Shown here: one piece after another, positions 15,755 through 23,707 of the stretch
Layout: each line of letters starts with the position of its first letter
Position numbering within the stretch: position 1 is the first letter of the stretch
Origin: JBCDCP01 sp039181495
Lineage (GTDB): Bacteria; Pseudomonadota; Alphaproteobacteria; Rhizobiales; Tepidamorphaceae
Reading direction: 5' to 3'
Length of the DNA: 28,179 nucleotides
Assembly (NCBI GenBank): GCA_039181495.1
Contig: JBCDCP010000023.1
Coordinates: 1 to 28,179 of the forward strand
Position numbers and translations under genes: made by a program
The notes under the pieces: model-generated
What the model was told of the DNA's origin: nothing
The model's input: only the letters and a program-made list of their open reading frames with translations
The model's database searches: none

Positions 15755-16057
15755 TCAGTGCCCACTGTTTTCCTTGAAAGCCGCCATCTGATCGGGCGTG
15801 GCTTCCGTCTGGTGTTTCGCCTTCCACTCGTCATACGGCATGCCGTAGACAATCTCGCGGGACGATGCCTTGTCGAGTGTGAGCCCCGCTTCCCCAGCGG
15901 CTTCGCCGTACCAATTGGACAGGCAGTTCCGGCAGAATCCAGCGAGATTCATCATGTCGATATTCTGCACATCCGTGCGGTTACGGAGATGGCTGACCAG
16001 ACGGCGAAATACCGCTGCTTCCAGCTTCTCACGCTGCTCTTCGGACATCTCAGCCAT
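15755..16057 (-). CDS. DUF1244 domain protein
   Basis: The 100-residue protein matches DUF1244: FRRLVSHLRNRTDVQNIDMMNLAGFCRNCLSNWY, then YGMPYDEWKAKHQ. The family is conserved in alpha- and gammaproteobacteria and its function is unknown; the two close cysteines in GFCRNC suggest metal binding or redox sensitivity. I chose ATG 16057 since GGGAG lies seven bases upstream. The frame is open to 16093, but that lacks family similarity. It sits between gapR and an N-formylglutamate amidohydrolase-like gene with short spacing, so the three probably form one unit. Confidence 0.9.
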   Translation of the reverse strand: MAEMSEEQREKLEAAVFRRLVSHLRNRTDVQNIDMMNLAGFCRNCLSNWYGEAAGEAGLTLDKASSREIVYGMPYDEWKAKHQTEATPDQMAAFKENSGH

Positions 16058-16099
16058 GGTGTTTCTCCCTCGTGACGCGGACGGCATGAACATTAGTGG

Positions 16100-16957
16100 T
16101 TAGTGCTTCGGCGGCCTTATGTCGTGCAGGCCGGGCAACTTGCCAAGACCCGAGAAGAGATCCGCCAGTCGGCCGCCCCATTCAGCCGTGCCCACCGGAT
16201 CAGCGATCAAATCCTGCCGAATCTCGATTAACGCATGCGCGAGGCCGCGCTGGGTGCCGTGCCGGTACATCGTGTCGCCCTGCAAGGCACCGGTGTAGGG
16301 CTCGTTGTCACCGACCACGAGGCCAGGATCACGCCTGAGACCCTCGATGACAGGCTGCGCCAGACGGCCGTCCCGGTCCCACAAAATGCCAGCATGCCAG
16401 GGCCTCGGCGTGCCGCGCCAATTGTCCGTGAAGCTGTGGATCGATATCAGCGCCGGCGGTTTGCCATATGCGACACCGGCCTCGATCGCTTCAGTGATGG
16501 CGCGATCATATGGCCTGTAGAAGCGGTTCAGCCGGTAATCGGTTTCCCGCTGATCGACCCGCGCGTTCCCCGGAACAACGCTACCATCGGAAAGCCGCAT
16601 AACCAGCGTTGGATCATCCTCGCCGCGATTGGGGTCAATCAGCAGCCGTGAAAAGCACGACAACACCGCCGGCGCACCAAGCAATGCCGCCAGTCTCTCA
16701 GTGACCGCTTCAGCACCAATGTCGAAACCAATGTGACGCGAGAGTTCACACTGCGGCAGGCCCAGTGTTCCATACCGCGCAGGCATCGTGTTTCGAGCGT
16801 GATCGCAAATGAGGAGCCAACCACTGCCAAGATCGCCTGGCAGTGTCCGGAACGCCGGAAAATCCGGATCAAGATCCGTTTCCACAGCTTCGGCCAACCG
16901 GCCTTCTCCGGGCCGTTGGCCTGTGCCCACGGTTGGTGTTTGCTCCGCTATGCGCAT
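16100..16957 (-). CDS. N-formylglutamate amidohydrolase family protein, copy 1
   Basis: The family fold is related to zinc carboxypeptidases and releases formate from N-formylglutamate. Visible landmarks are LLICDHARNTMPARYGTLGL, HIGFDIGAEAVTERLAALL, RLLIDPNRG, YRLNRFYRPYDRAI, ISIHSFTDNWRGTPRPWHAG with the key His, and the C-terminal HALIEIRQDLI with Glu. These fit the broad family found in rhizobia rather than classical HutG in a histidine operon; no hut genes are near, so the real substrate is open. I use ATG 16957 (285 residues); a TTG at 16999 is upstream in frame but less likely. A second, distant member of the family is at 25384. Confidence 0.85.
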   Translation of the reverse strand: MRIAEQTPTVGTGQRPGEGRLAEAVETDLDPDFPAFRTLPGDLGSGWLLICDHARNTMPARYGTLGLPQCELSRHIGFDIGAEAVTERLAALLGAPAVLSCFSRLLIDPNRGEDDPTLVMRLSDGSVVPGNARVDQRETDYRLNRFYRPYDRAITEAIEAGVAYGKPPALISIHSFTDNWRGTPRPWHAGILWDRDGRLAQPVIEGLRRDPGLVVGDNEPYTGALQGDTMYRHGTQRGLAHALIEIRQDLIADPVGTAEWGGRLADLFSGLGKLPGLHDIRPPKH

Positions 16958-17231
16958 CTCTCTGATGTGCCGTGCGCAGCCTCGGTTGTCCAGCACCAAG
17001 ACTTACGGTTTGCCGAATTCCCGCAAACTGATCCAGTCAGGCATCGTGCCTTGGCGAAACGCGGCCTCTGGCCCATTCTTGCCATGATCCAGCCTTTCAC
17101 GCGGGATTAACGTAAACACTTTCTCAATGCCGCTTCGGCAAGCTCCAAGTTCGTGTGGTCGCGGCTCTCAGGGGCATCAACTCATGCGGCACAGTGAGGG
17201 AAAGGCCTGTCATGGCTTTCAAGAAAGAGCG

Positions 17232-17762
17232 ATGAAGCAGCGCTTCAAGACCGCTCGGTCTGCCTTGTTGCGAAATCTGGCTCGCACGCTTGCTTGCTCA
17301 ACACTGGCTATTGCCGGTCTGGCAGCAGCGCCTGCGCTGGAGGCCCATGCCGATCTGCGCGTGTGCAATTCCACTGAAAGCCTGATCGGCGTTGCCATAG
17401 GCTATCATGATGGGCGCGCATGGGTGTCCGAGGGATGGTGGAATGTCGACCGCAATTCCTGCCGTATCCTGCTCGAAGGCGATCTGATTTCGCGCTTCTA
17501 CTATGTCTATGCAATCGACTATGACAAAGGCGGCGAGTGGAGCGAGTCCTTCACGCTGTGCACGGAAGATAAAGAGTTCGTCATCCGCGGAGCGGACCGC
17601 TGCGAAGAACGCGGTTTCCACGCCAACGGTTTCATGGAAGTTGACACTGGAGAGCAGCGGAGTTGGACCGTTCAGTTGACCGAACCAACGCTGCCGTCAC
17701 CAGCACCAGGTTCGGCTGCCGAATCGGCAACCGGTACAGCAGCGATCACAACGCCGGGCTAG
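17232..17762 (+). CDS. Exported DUF1036 protein
   Basis: A Sec signal peptide (basic MKQRFKTARSALLRNLAR, then LACSTLAIAGLAAAPALEAHA, cleaved after about Ala40) leads into a DUF1036 domain: LRVCNSTESLIGVAIGYHDG, WVSEGWWNVDRNSCRILLEGDL, and YYVYAIDY with FTLCTEDKEFVIRGADRC. Conserved cysteines probably pair in the periplasm. The family is common in alphaproteobacteria and its function is unknown. The tail is Pro/Ser/Ala-rich. I chose ATG 17232 since the signal peptide then has normal length. An in-frame ATG at 17184 has a better ribosome binding site (AGGGG nine bases before) and would add 16 residues, so that start is a real alternative. It is divergent from the preceding gene. Confidence 0.88.
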   Translation: MKQRFKTARSALLRNLARTLACSTLAIAGLAAAPALEAHADLRVCNSTESLIGVAIGYHDGRAWVSEGWWNVDRNSCRILLEGDLISRFYYVYAIDYDKGGEWSESFTLCTEDKEFVIRGADRCEERGFHANGFMEVDTGEQRSWTVQLTEPTLPSPAPGSAAESATGTAAITTPG

Positions 17763-17863
17763 GGTGTGTTCGAAAAAGGGCCGTCGTCAGATCTGCCGAC
17801 CCGCTGCAACGAAGTTCAATGCAAGACACGGGACCTGGCGAATGCGATCCATACAAGATCGCA

Positions 17864-18496
17864 CTACATCGGTATTCCGTTGACTTCCGGTTCTAGTTCC
17901 TCGGCCGCAGTCGAGGCTGATTCGAGAAACGGATGCACCTTCAACGCTTCTTCGAAGGCAACCAGCGCGCTCTTCTTCCGCCCTGTGGACTGCAGAATCA
18001 GGCCCAAACCGCTGAGCGCACCGAAATGGCGTGGCTCGATCGAGAGCGTCTGCCGTATGTCACTAACCGATAAAGCGTATTCGTCCATCAGATAATACAG
18101 CGTCGCGCGCCGGTTCCACCCTTCAGCGTAGTCCGGCTTGATCTCGACAACCGTCGTAAGAAGCTCAAGCGCCACAGGGAACTCGCGTCGCTCCATCGAC
18201 TCGGCAGCGCGCGACATCAGAAGATCAACTGTGTCGCTGCCCGACCGTGTCCAGGCCTGCAGCAATGCATGTTCAATGTTCTGGGCCGTGCCGACATCTT
18301 CGGCCTGAGCCAAAGCATCAAGCAGCTTCTGGGTTTCAGAAGCGGGATCCTCGGGATCCTCTTGCGCCAGCTGCCGCACAGCGTCGGGAATGACCTGCTG
18401 GTCCGCAGCGGCCTCCGCTGGGGGCCACACGAACAGGCCAAGTGACAGCCCGACGAGCGCGATCCGCGTCGCAAGAAGCTCCGAAAACCAGTTCAT
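17864..18496 (-). CDS. Exported tetratricopeptide-repeat protein
   Basis: The 210-residue product has a signal peptide (hydrophobic IALVGLSLGLFVWPPAEA) and at least two to three TPR units from about residue 95 to 195. ALELLTTVVEIKPDYAEGWNRRA, YLMDEYALSVSDIRQTLSIEP, and ALSGLGLILQSTGRKKSALVAFEEALKVHP show the spaced Ala, Gly, Tyr and Pro of the repeat. It should be periplasmic and act as a protein-binding scaffold. An acidic EDPEDP stretch coded by a 9-base tandem repeat lies near residue 50. I chose ATG 18496 as it starts the signal peptide; the frame is open to 18637, but that part overlaps rpmJ on the same strand and is not real. The partner is unknown. Confidence 0.83.
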   Translation of the reverse strand: MNWFSELLATRIALVGLSLGLFVWPPAEAAADQQVIPDAVRQLAQEDPEDPASETQKLLDALAQAEDVGTAQNIEHALLQAWTRSGSDTVDLLMSRAAESMERREFPVALELLTTVVEIKPDYAEGWNRRATLYYLMDEYALSVSDIRQTLSIEPRHFGALSGLGLILQSTGRKKSALVAFEEALKVHPFLESASTAAEELEPEVNGIPM

Positions 18497-18566
18497 CTGG
18501 CGATAGTTGGTCGCGGAGGAGCCGCCGTCAACCCGCAATGCAGGCCACTGGCAAGAACGCCGCCAG

Positions 18567-18692
18567 TCAGCCTTGCCGAGCTTTGAACCGCGGGTTCTTC
18601 TTGTTGATAATGAAAATGCGGCCCTTCCGGCGGACAAGCCGGTTGTCGCGGTGGCGCGTGCGCAGCGCCTTCAGTGAATTGCGAATCTTCAT
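18567..18692 (-). CDS. rpmJ: 50S ribosomal protein L36 (bL36), cysteine-less form
   Basis: The 41-residue product MKIRNSLKALRTRHRDNRLV...RRKGRIFIINKKNPRFKARQG is bL36 of the large ribosomal subunit. It lacks the Cys3-His zinc ribbon of the other L36 form, so it is the C-minus (YkgO-like) type, which in alphaproteobacteria is normally the only copy. It lies alone between the tRNA gene and the TPR gene on the same strand. The start is ATG 18692. Confidence 0.95.
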   Translation of the reverse strand: MKIRNSLKALRTRHRDNRLVRRKGRIFIINKKNPRFKARQG

Positions 18693-18813
18693 AGCTATCT
18701 ATCCGTCCGGTCAAAGCGCGCAGTAGGCCGCTCCAAACAAGAAATGCGTCAGCCCTGTCGGAGCAGCGCATTGGCCAAGATCATTGGCGAGCGTGGTCTC
18801 GCGCGAAACAAAA

Positions 18814-18888
18814 TGGTGGGCGTGACTGGGATTGAACCAGTGACCCCTACGATGTCAACGTAGTGCTCTCCCGCTGAGCTACACGCCC
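18814..18888 (-). tRNA. tRNA-Val (anticodon GAC)
   Basis: The minus strand folds as a full tRNA: acceptor stem GGGCGTG with CACGCCC, D arm around GTAGCTCAGCGGGAGAGC, anticodon stem CTACG/CGTAG with loop TTGACAT (anticodon GAC, reading GTC and GTT valine codons), and T arm with GGTTCAATCC. Discriminator A and the CCA end are encoded in the DNA (18814-18817). Confidence 0.98.
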
Positions 18889-19160
18889 AAAAAGCCCGAC
18901 GCGTCAACCAACGTCGAGATTGGAGCCGACAGCCTATACGCGAAAGCGTAGGTGCCGATCAACCCCTGGAACCTCGCGGCTATTGCACTTGTCAGCACAC
19001 TCCGCTAGACCGACGCCGATCATTTGCACAGTAGCGCGGAACGGCTCCGTACTGGGCGGTTTCCCGTCCGTATCTCTTGCCTCAATTGCGTTGAGATGCT
19101 GGCAGTATGGCCTCGCGCAATGCGTCCGCTGCACCACATGTCCATCAGGAGAGACCGCTC

Positions 19161-19442
19161 ATGGCGAGCACCTTTGACACCGTGGCCGATATCATTGCCG
19201 ACACTTGCGACATCGAACGCGGTTCGATCAAGGCAGACAGTCATGTCATCGACGATCTGGGAATAGACAGCCTCGATTTCCTGGATGTCGTTTTCGCGGT
19301 CGATAAAGCGTTTGGGATCAAGATTCCCCACGAGAAGTGGACCGAAGAGATCAACGAGGGCAACGCCAAGCCTGAGGACTACTTCGTTCTCGAGAACCTA
19401 GTGGCACGCATTGACGAACTTGTGGCTGCGAAGCCGGCCTGA
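19161..19442 (+). CDS. acpXL: Specialised acyl carrier protein AcpXL
   Basis: AcpXL carries the very-long-chain (27-hydroxyoctacosanoate-type) acyl chain made for lipid A in rhizobia and relatives. The 93-residue protein has the phosphopantetheine site Ser37 in LGIDSLDFLD. The later IPHEKWTEEINEGNAKPEDYF marks it as AcpXL rather than the housekeeping AcpP. ATG 19161 is behind AGGAGA at good spacing; the longer open frame from 19107 lacks family similarity. It is the first gene of the six-gene lipid A acylation cluster. A CTCAA/TTGAG repeat lies about 65 bases upstream, at 19081-19095. Confidence 0.95.
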   Translation: MASTFDTVADIIADTCDIERGSIKADSHVIDDLGIDSLDFLDVVFAVDKAFGIKIPHEKWTEEINEGNAKPEDYFVLENLVARIDELVAAKPA

Positions 19443-19539
19443 CGCCAGCCTTGCTGACACAACAGGCGGGTTACACCGCGGCGAGGCGGCGCCTGTCTTG
19501 CGCCCCGACATTTCAGTTCCATTGGCAGAAGCGGCAGAT

Positions 19540-20028
19540 ATGCGGCTCGAATATTTCCAGCTCCTCGACGCAATTGTCGAGCTTGCCCCGGATGAGGGCC
19601 GCATAGCGACCGAGGCTCTGGTGCCCGACGAAAGCACCGTCTTTGAAGGGCATTTCCCCGGCTACCCGCTTATGCCGGGTGTCTTATTGATCGAGACGAT
19701 GGCGCAGACATGCGGCACCATGGTCATGGCGCTCAACAAGTTCGAACGCCTGCCGCTCCTGGTTGGCGTCAAGAACGCCAAGTTGAGACGGTTCGTCGAA
19801 CCGCGGACTTTGATCCTCGGTCGTGGCGCCTTGGAGCACGATGGTTCGGGTTATGCCGTGGCCAAGGGTGAACTCCGTGCCATAATCGATGGCAAGGAAG
19901 AACGTGTCGCCAACGCTGAGCTTACCTACACGCTCATTCCCTGGCCGCGCGAAGACCTCAAGGATTTCATGCTCTCGCTGATTTCTGATCTCCAGAAGAC
20001 GCCATCAAGACAGCAGGCCGCCAGTTGA
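19540..20028 (+). CDS. fabZ: 3-hydroxyacyl-ACP dehydratase, FabZ type (lipid A VLCFA cluster)
   Basis: The hot-dog-fold dehydratase removes water from 3-hydroxyacyl-AcpXL during elongation. The core VFEGHFPGYPLMPGVLLIETMAQ has catalytic His38 and Glu52, and VGVKNAKLRRFVEP is also typical. It has 162 residues with ATG 19540, which matches the family start (MRLEYFQLLD); the open frame to 19411 overlaps acpXL and has no similarity. The C-terminal extension (PWPREDLKDFMLSL...) is a little longer than in housekeeping FabZ. The TGA overlaps the next ATG by one base, so translation is coupled. Confidence 0.92.
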   Translation: MRLEYFQLLDAIVELAPDEGRIATEALVPDESTVFEGHFPGYPLMPGVLLIETMAQTCGTMVMALNKFERLPLLVGVKNAKLRRFVEPRTLILGRGALEHDGSGYAVAKGELRAIIDGKEERVANAELTYTLIPWPREDLKDFMLSLISDLQKTPSRQQAAS

Positions 20029-21260
20029 TGGGTATCGAGCAACGCGAAGTCTGGATCACCGGCATAGGGCTTGTCACCGCGCTTGGAGATGGAGTTGAGG
20101 CTAATTGGGCGGCGCTGACCGGCACCGCACAGCCTACCCCGATCCTCGACCGCGATGTCGTCGCGCCGTTTGTCGTGCACCACGTGCCTGAAATTGATTT
20201 CTCCACGCAGATCCCCAAACGCGGCGACCAACGCCAGATGGAGCTTTGGCAACGGTTAGGAGTCTATGCAGCGGGTCTCGCGCTTGATGCTGCGAGCGCC
20301 AATGACGACGAAGAACTCAAATCGGCAATGGACATGATCGTTGCAGCCGATGGCGGCGAGCGCGATATTGAAACCGACAACAACCTGTTCACGGGGCTAC
20401 TGACGGCCGAAGATCGTGAAGCGCTCCTGATCGAGCGCCTCTCCAATGATCTGCGCCCGACCCTTTTTCTGGCGCAATTGCCCAATCTGGTCGCTGGCAA
20501 CATCTCGATCGTCCACGGTGTGACAGGTTCATCGCGCACCTTCATGGGCGAAGAGGCTGCCGGGCATGACGCGATCCGCATCGCCCACAGCCGGATTGCT
20601 GCCGGCCAGAGCGAGATTTGTCTTGTTGGCGGTGCGTTCAACGCACGCCGAGAGGACATGGTGCTGTTGTTCGAGATGGATGGATACAACTGGACAGAGG
20701 TCGAAACACCAGTCTGGCAACGCAGTGAAGCGGCCGATGGCAATGGCGGATTGGCCCTTGGCTCTATGGCGGCCTTTCTGATTCTCGAGGACGCCGCTCA
20801 TGCCAAGGCTCGTGGAGTCACTCCGGTGGCCGCGCTTGATGCAGTGGTGGCCTCGCGCGGGAAGCGAACGGCCGGGCATGTCACAAGTACCCTTGAACAG
20901 CTTTGGCAAACTGCCAATGTTCCGACCGAGGGGCCGTTAGGCGTGCTTTCAGGTGCGACCGGGGTCGCCGGTTCGACCGCCGAAGAGGCGGAGTTCCTGC
21001 GTGAACTAGACAACGCCGCACAGCTTGACGTTCGGGCACCGGGGCATCTCATTGGTCACGGCCTTGAGAGCGAGTTTCCGGTATGCCTTTCGCTGGCTGC
21101 ACTTTGCGCACGCGATGGACAGATGTATCCAGACCACGGTGGGCGTTTGACTGGCACCGGTGAAGCGTTGGCATCGGCAAATGCTATAGAGCAGGTGGCG
21201 GTGATCAGCATTGGCCATTGGCGCGGTGAGGGACTGGGACTGGTCCGCAAAGTCTCCTAG
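20028..21260 (+). CDS. Beta-ketoacyl-ACP synthase-like protein lacking catalytic residues (FabF2XL type)
   Basis: The 410-residue protein has the ketosynthase fold (VWITGIGLVTALGDG at the start, GGLALGSMAAFLILEDAAHAKARG and a GHLIGHGLESEFP region). When EEAAGHDAIRIAHSRIAAGQ is aligned with ACASGATAIQLAVEAIRRGE of the next gene, the nucleophile Cys aligns with Glu176. The HGTST motif is replaced by SGATGVAG, so one catalytic His is also gone; the second His (GHLIGH) seems kept. It thus cannot condense alone and looks like a chain-length-factor-type partner of the active synthase downstream, as the beta subunit of type II polyketide synthases is. The ATG at 20028 overlaps the fabZ stop; a TTG three bases earlier is not needed. 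Confidence 0.85.
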   Translation: MGIEQREVWITGIGLVTALGDGVEANWAALTGTAQPTPILDRDVVAPFVVHHVPEIDFSTQIPKRGDQRQMELWQRLGVYAAGLALDAASANDDEELKSAMDMIVAADGGERDIETDNNLFTGLLTAEDREALLIERLSNDLRPTLFLAQLPNLVAGNISIVHGVTGSSRTFMGEEAAGHDAIRIAHSRIAAGQSEICLVGGAFNARREDMVLLFEMDGYNWTEVETPVWQRSEAADGNGGLALGSMAAFLILEDAAHAKARGVTPVAALDAVVASRGKRTAGHVTSTLEQLWQTANVPTEGPLGVLSGATGVAGSTAEEAEFLRELDNAAQLDVRAPGHLIGHGLESEFPVCLSLAALCARDGQMYPDHGGRLTGTGEALASANAIEQVAVISIGHWRGEGLGLVRKVS

Positions 21261-21341
21261 TCTGCCTCCCGGAGAACTGGGGCCAGGAGCGGAGTGGCAA
21301 TTCGTCGCCCGCGCCAGCAGATCAAGAATGAGGAACAGGCC

Positions 21342-22610
21342 ATGAAGGATAAGAATGGTTTTCCGCTGATCGCCGTGACCGGCATGGGAATCCTCACCGC
21401 ACTTGGCGAAGGGCGCGACGACAATTGGGCAGCCTTGACTCAAGGCAAGTCCGGCATACGCCAGATCACCCGTTTCCCAACCGAAGGCTTGCGGACCACG
21501 ATTGGTGGCACGATCGATTTCATCGACGTTGAACCGTTCACCTGCGCGAGTTTCACCACTGAAATTGCACGCCGCACCGCCGCCGAAGCACTGGAACAAG
21601 CTGGTCTCGCTGGCCAGGCTGAATTCCCCGGACCTTTGTTCATGGCTATGCCGCCAATCGAAATGGAATGGTCCATGCGTGCTGCAATGGTGGACCGCAG
21701 CGGTGCCCAAGGTGATGCGAGCTACGCCGATCTCTATCGAGCTGCCAAACAGTCCGCCCCGCATGATCGGGAACTGTGCCTGTTCGGCTATATTGCTGAG
21801 ACGTTGGCTGAGGAGTTTGGCACGCAAGGCTCTCCCGTTTCGTTGACGACAGCCTGTGCATCCGGTGCCACCGCGATCCAGCTTGCAGTAGAGGCCATTC
21901 GCCGTGGTGAGACCGAGGCCGCTCTTGCTGTAGCCGCAGATGGTTCGATGTACCCCGAGACAATGATCCGTTTCTCGCTATTGTCGGCGCTCTCGACCCA
22001 GAACGTAGATCCTGCAAAAGCCTCAAAGCCGTTTTCAAAGAAACGCGATGGATTCGTCATGGCCGAGGGGGCAGCGACACTGGTGATGGAGAGCTACGAG
22101 CGCGCAAAGGCACGTGGCGCTAATATTCTTGGCATCATTGAAGGCTGCGGCGAGAAGGCGGACAGCTTCCACAGGACGCGGTCCAATCCTGATGGCAAAG
22201 CAGTCATTGCTGCCATTGAGAACGCGCTCAAGGATGCCGGCCGGGCACCGCATGAAATCGACTACATTAACGCGCATGGCACCTCGACACCTGAGAATGA
22301 CAAGATGGAGCATTTCGTCGTCAAATCGATCTTCGGCGACCACACCGCAGACATGCCGATCAGCTCGAACAAGTCGATGATCGGACATACGCTCACAGCG
22401 GCCGGCGCAATCGAAGCCGTGTTTACGCTCATGACGATGCAGCACGGCCGCATTCCGCCGACGATCAATTATGATGAGCCCGACCCCGATATCGATCTCG
22501 ATGTCGTGCCGTTCACAGCGCGGGATCAGGACGTTGCAGTGGCGATGTCGAACTCATTCGGCTTCGGCGGCCAGAACGCCAGTCTGATCTTTGCCCGCGA
22601 ACCGGCCTGA
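21342..22610 (+). CDS. Beta-ketoacyl-ACP synthase, active (FabF1XL type)
   Basis: This condensing enzyme extends the acyl chain on AcpXL. It has the whole Cys-His-His set: Cys172 in LTTACASGA, His312 in YINAHGTSTPENDKME, and His349 in SSNKSMIGHTLTAAGA with Lys344. It has 422 residues. ATG 21342 is behind GAGGAACAGG and gives the family start; a GTG at 21294 with AGGAG close by is in frame but adds a stretch without similarity. It lies 81 bases after the inactive-looking synthase, which probably pairs with it. Confidence 0.92.
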   Translation: MKDKNGFPLIAVTGMGILTALGEGRDDNWAALTQGKSGIRQITRFPTEGLRTTIGGTIDFIDVEPFTCASFTTEIARRTAAEALEQAGLAGQAEFPGPLFMAMPPIEMEWSMRAAMVDRSGAQGDASYADLYRAAKQSAPHDRELCLFGYIAETLAEEFGTQGSPVSLTTACASGATAIQLAVEAIRRGETEAALAVAADGSMYPETMIRFSLLSALSTQNVDPAKASKPFSKKRDGFVMAEGAATLVMESYERAKARGANILGIIEGCGEKADSFHRTRSNPDGKAVIAAIENALKDAGRAPHEIDYINAHGTSTPENDKMEHFVVKSIFGDHTADMPISSNKSMIGHTLTAAGAIEAVFTLMTMQHGRIPPTINYDEPDPDIDLDVVPFTARDQDVAVAMSNSFGFGGQNASLIFAREPA

Positions 22611-22645
22611 TCTCACACCCGACCCAAGAACGAGAAAGTAATTCG

Positions 22646-23668
22646 ATGCGTGCACTGCGCCTGACGGGCGAACGAGCGCTTGAACTGTCCGATATCCCTG
22701 CACCGGACGCCCCCGGCACTGGTGAAGTCCAGGTGGCCATCAAGGCGATGGGGCTGAACCACATCGATGTCTGGGGATGGCGCGGCATGGCTTTCGCCAA
22801 ACGCGAACTCCCGATCGTTGTCGGGGTCGAGGCCGCCGGCGAGATCGTCGCCGTCGGCGATGGCGTCACCGATTATAAGGCAGGCGACCGCGTCGCGATG
22901 TATGGCGCGAAGACCTGTGGCGAATGCCGCTATTCCAAATCAGGCATGGACAACCTGTGCGAAAACGTCCGGGGCATCATGGGGTTCCATCTGGATGGGT
23001 TTGCGCGAGATCGACTGAACATCGAGCAGCAATTCCTAGTGCCGGTTCCCGATGGTGTATCCTGGGTCCATGCAGCCTGCAGCCCGGTCACATTCGGAAC
23101 GCCGGTGCACATGCTGTTCGACAATGCGAAGCTGGAAGCTGGCGAGACCATACTGATCCAGGCCGGCGGCAGTGGTGTGGGCTCAGCTGCGATCAGGCTT
23201 TCCAAACACGTTGGTGCGACCGTGATCACCACTGTCGGCGATGACGAAAAGGCCGAGAAGGCGCGTGCGCTTGGTGCTGATCACGTCATCAATTATCGCG
23301 AGGAGCGCTTTGAAAGCCGCGCCCGGCGCCTGACCGATAAAAAAGGCGTTGATGTCGTATTCGAGCATGTCGGACCCGACACCTGGGAAGGGTCGATCTT
23401 TGCACTGAGTAAAGGCGGGCGCCTGGTAACCTGCGGATCGACCACGGGTGTGTCATCGAACATGAATTTGTTCACACTCTACCAGCAGCAATTGCGGATT
23501 ATCGGGTCGTTTGGCTGCCGTATGGAGAATATCGCTCAAAGCCTTGACTTCATGGCAAAGGGTGTTCTGCCCGTCATTGACACCGAAATCGCCCTCGAGG
23601 ATTTCGAGACGGGGCTCGAACGACTTGAGACTCGCCGTGTCTTCGGCAAAATCGTGGTCACGTTCTGA
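22646..23668 (+). CDS. Zinc-binding alcohol dehydrogenase-like protein (MDR family) of the lipid A cluster
   Basis: The protein is a medium-chain dehydrogenase/reductase of 340 residues. It has the GroES-like catalytic half (GLNHIDVWGWRGM, IVVGVEAAGEIVAVGDGV, GDRVAMYG) and a Rossmann half with QAGGSGVGSAAIRLSKHVGATV and ALGADHVINY. The structural-zinc lobe CGECRYSKSGMDNLC keeps only three of the usual four Cys (91, 94, 104), with Ser97 at the third place. The gene always accompanies acpXL-lpxXL in rhizobia, and may act as the enoyl or other reductase of the elongation cycle, which otherwise lacks one here; that is inference. Start ATG 22646 follows a GAGAAAG stretch. Confidence 0.87.
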   Translation: MRALRLTGERALELSDIPAPDAPGTGEVQVAIKAMGLNHIDVWGWRGMAFAKRELPIVVGVEAAGEIVAVGDGVTDYKAGDRVAMYGAKTCGECRYSKSGMDNLCENVRGIMGFHLDGFARDRLNIEQQFLVPVPDGVSWVHAACSPVTFGTPVHMLFDNAKLEAGETILIQAGGSGVGSAAIRLSKHVGATVITTVGDDEKAEKARALGADHVINYREERFESRARRLTDKKGVDVVFEHVGPDTWEGSIFALSKGGRLVTCGSTTGVSSNMNLFTLYQQQLRIIGSFGCRMENIAQSLDFMAKGVLPVIDTEIALEDFETGLERLETRRVFGKIVVTF

Positions 23669-23707
23669 GTTGTGACCGAACAGCGCGCATCGAATTTGGA
23701 CTGAGGC

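Noticed and set aside
18346..18363. Tandem 9-base repeat GGGATCCTC in the TPR gene
   Set aside because: Only two copies, in frame and coding EDPEDP; ordinary slippage.
20028..21260. The Cys-less synthase as a decaying pseudogene
   Set aside because: The frame is intact, translationally coupled to fabZ, of normal length, and placed in a conserved cluster, so selection seems to keep it.
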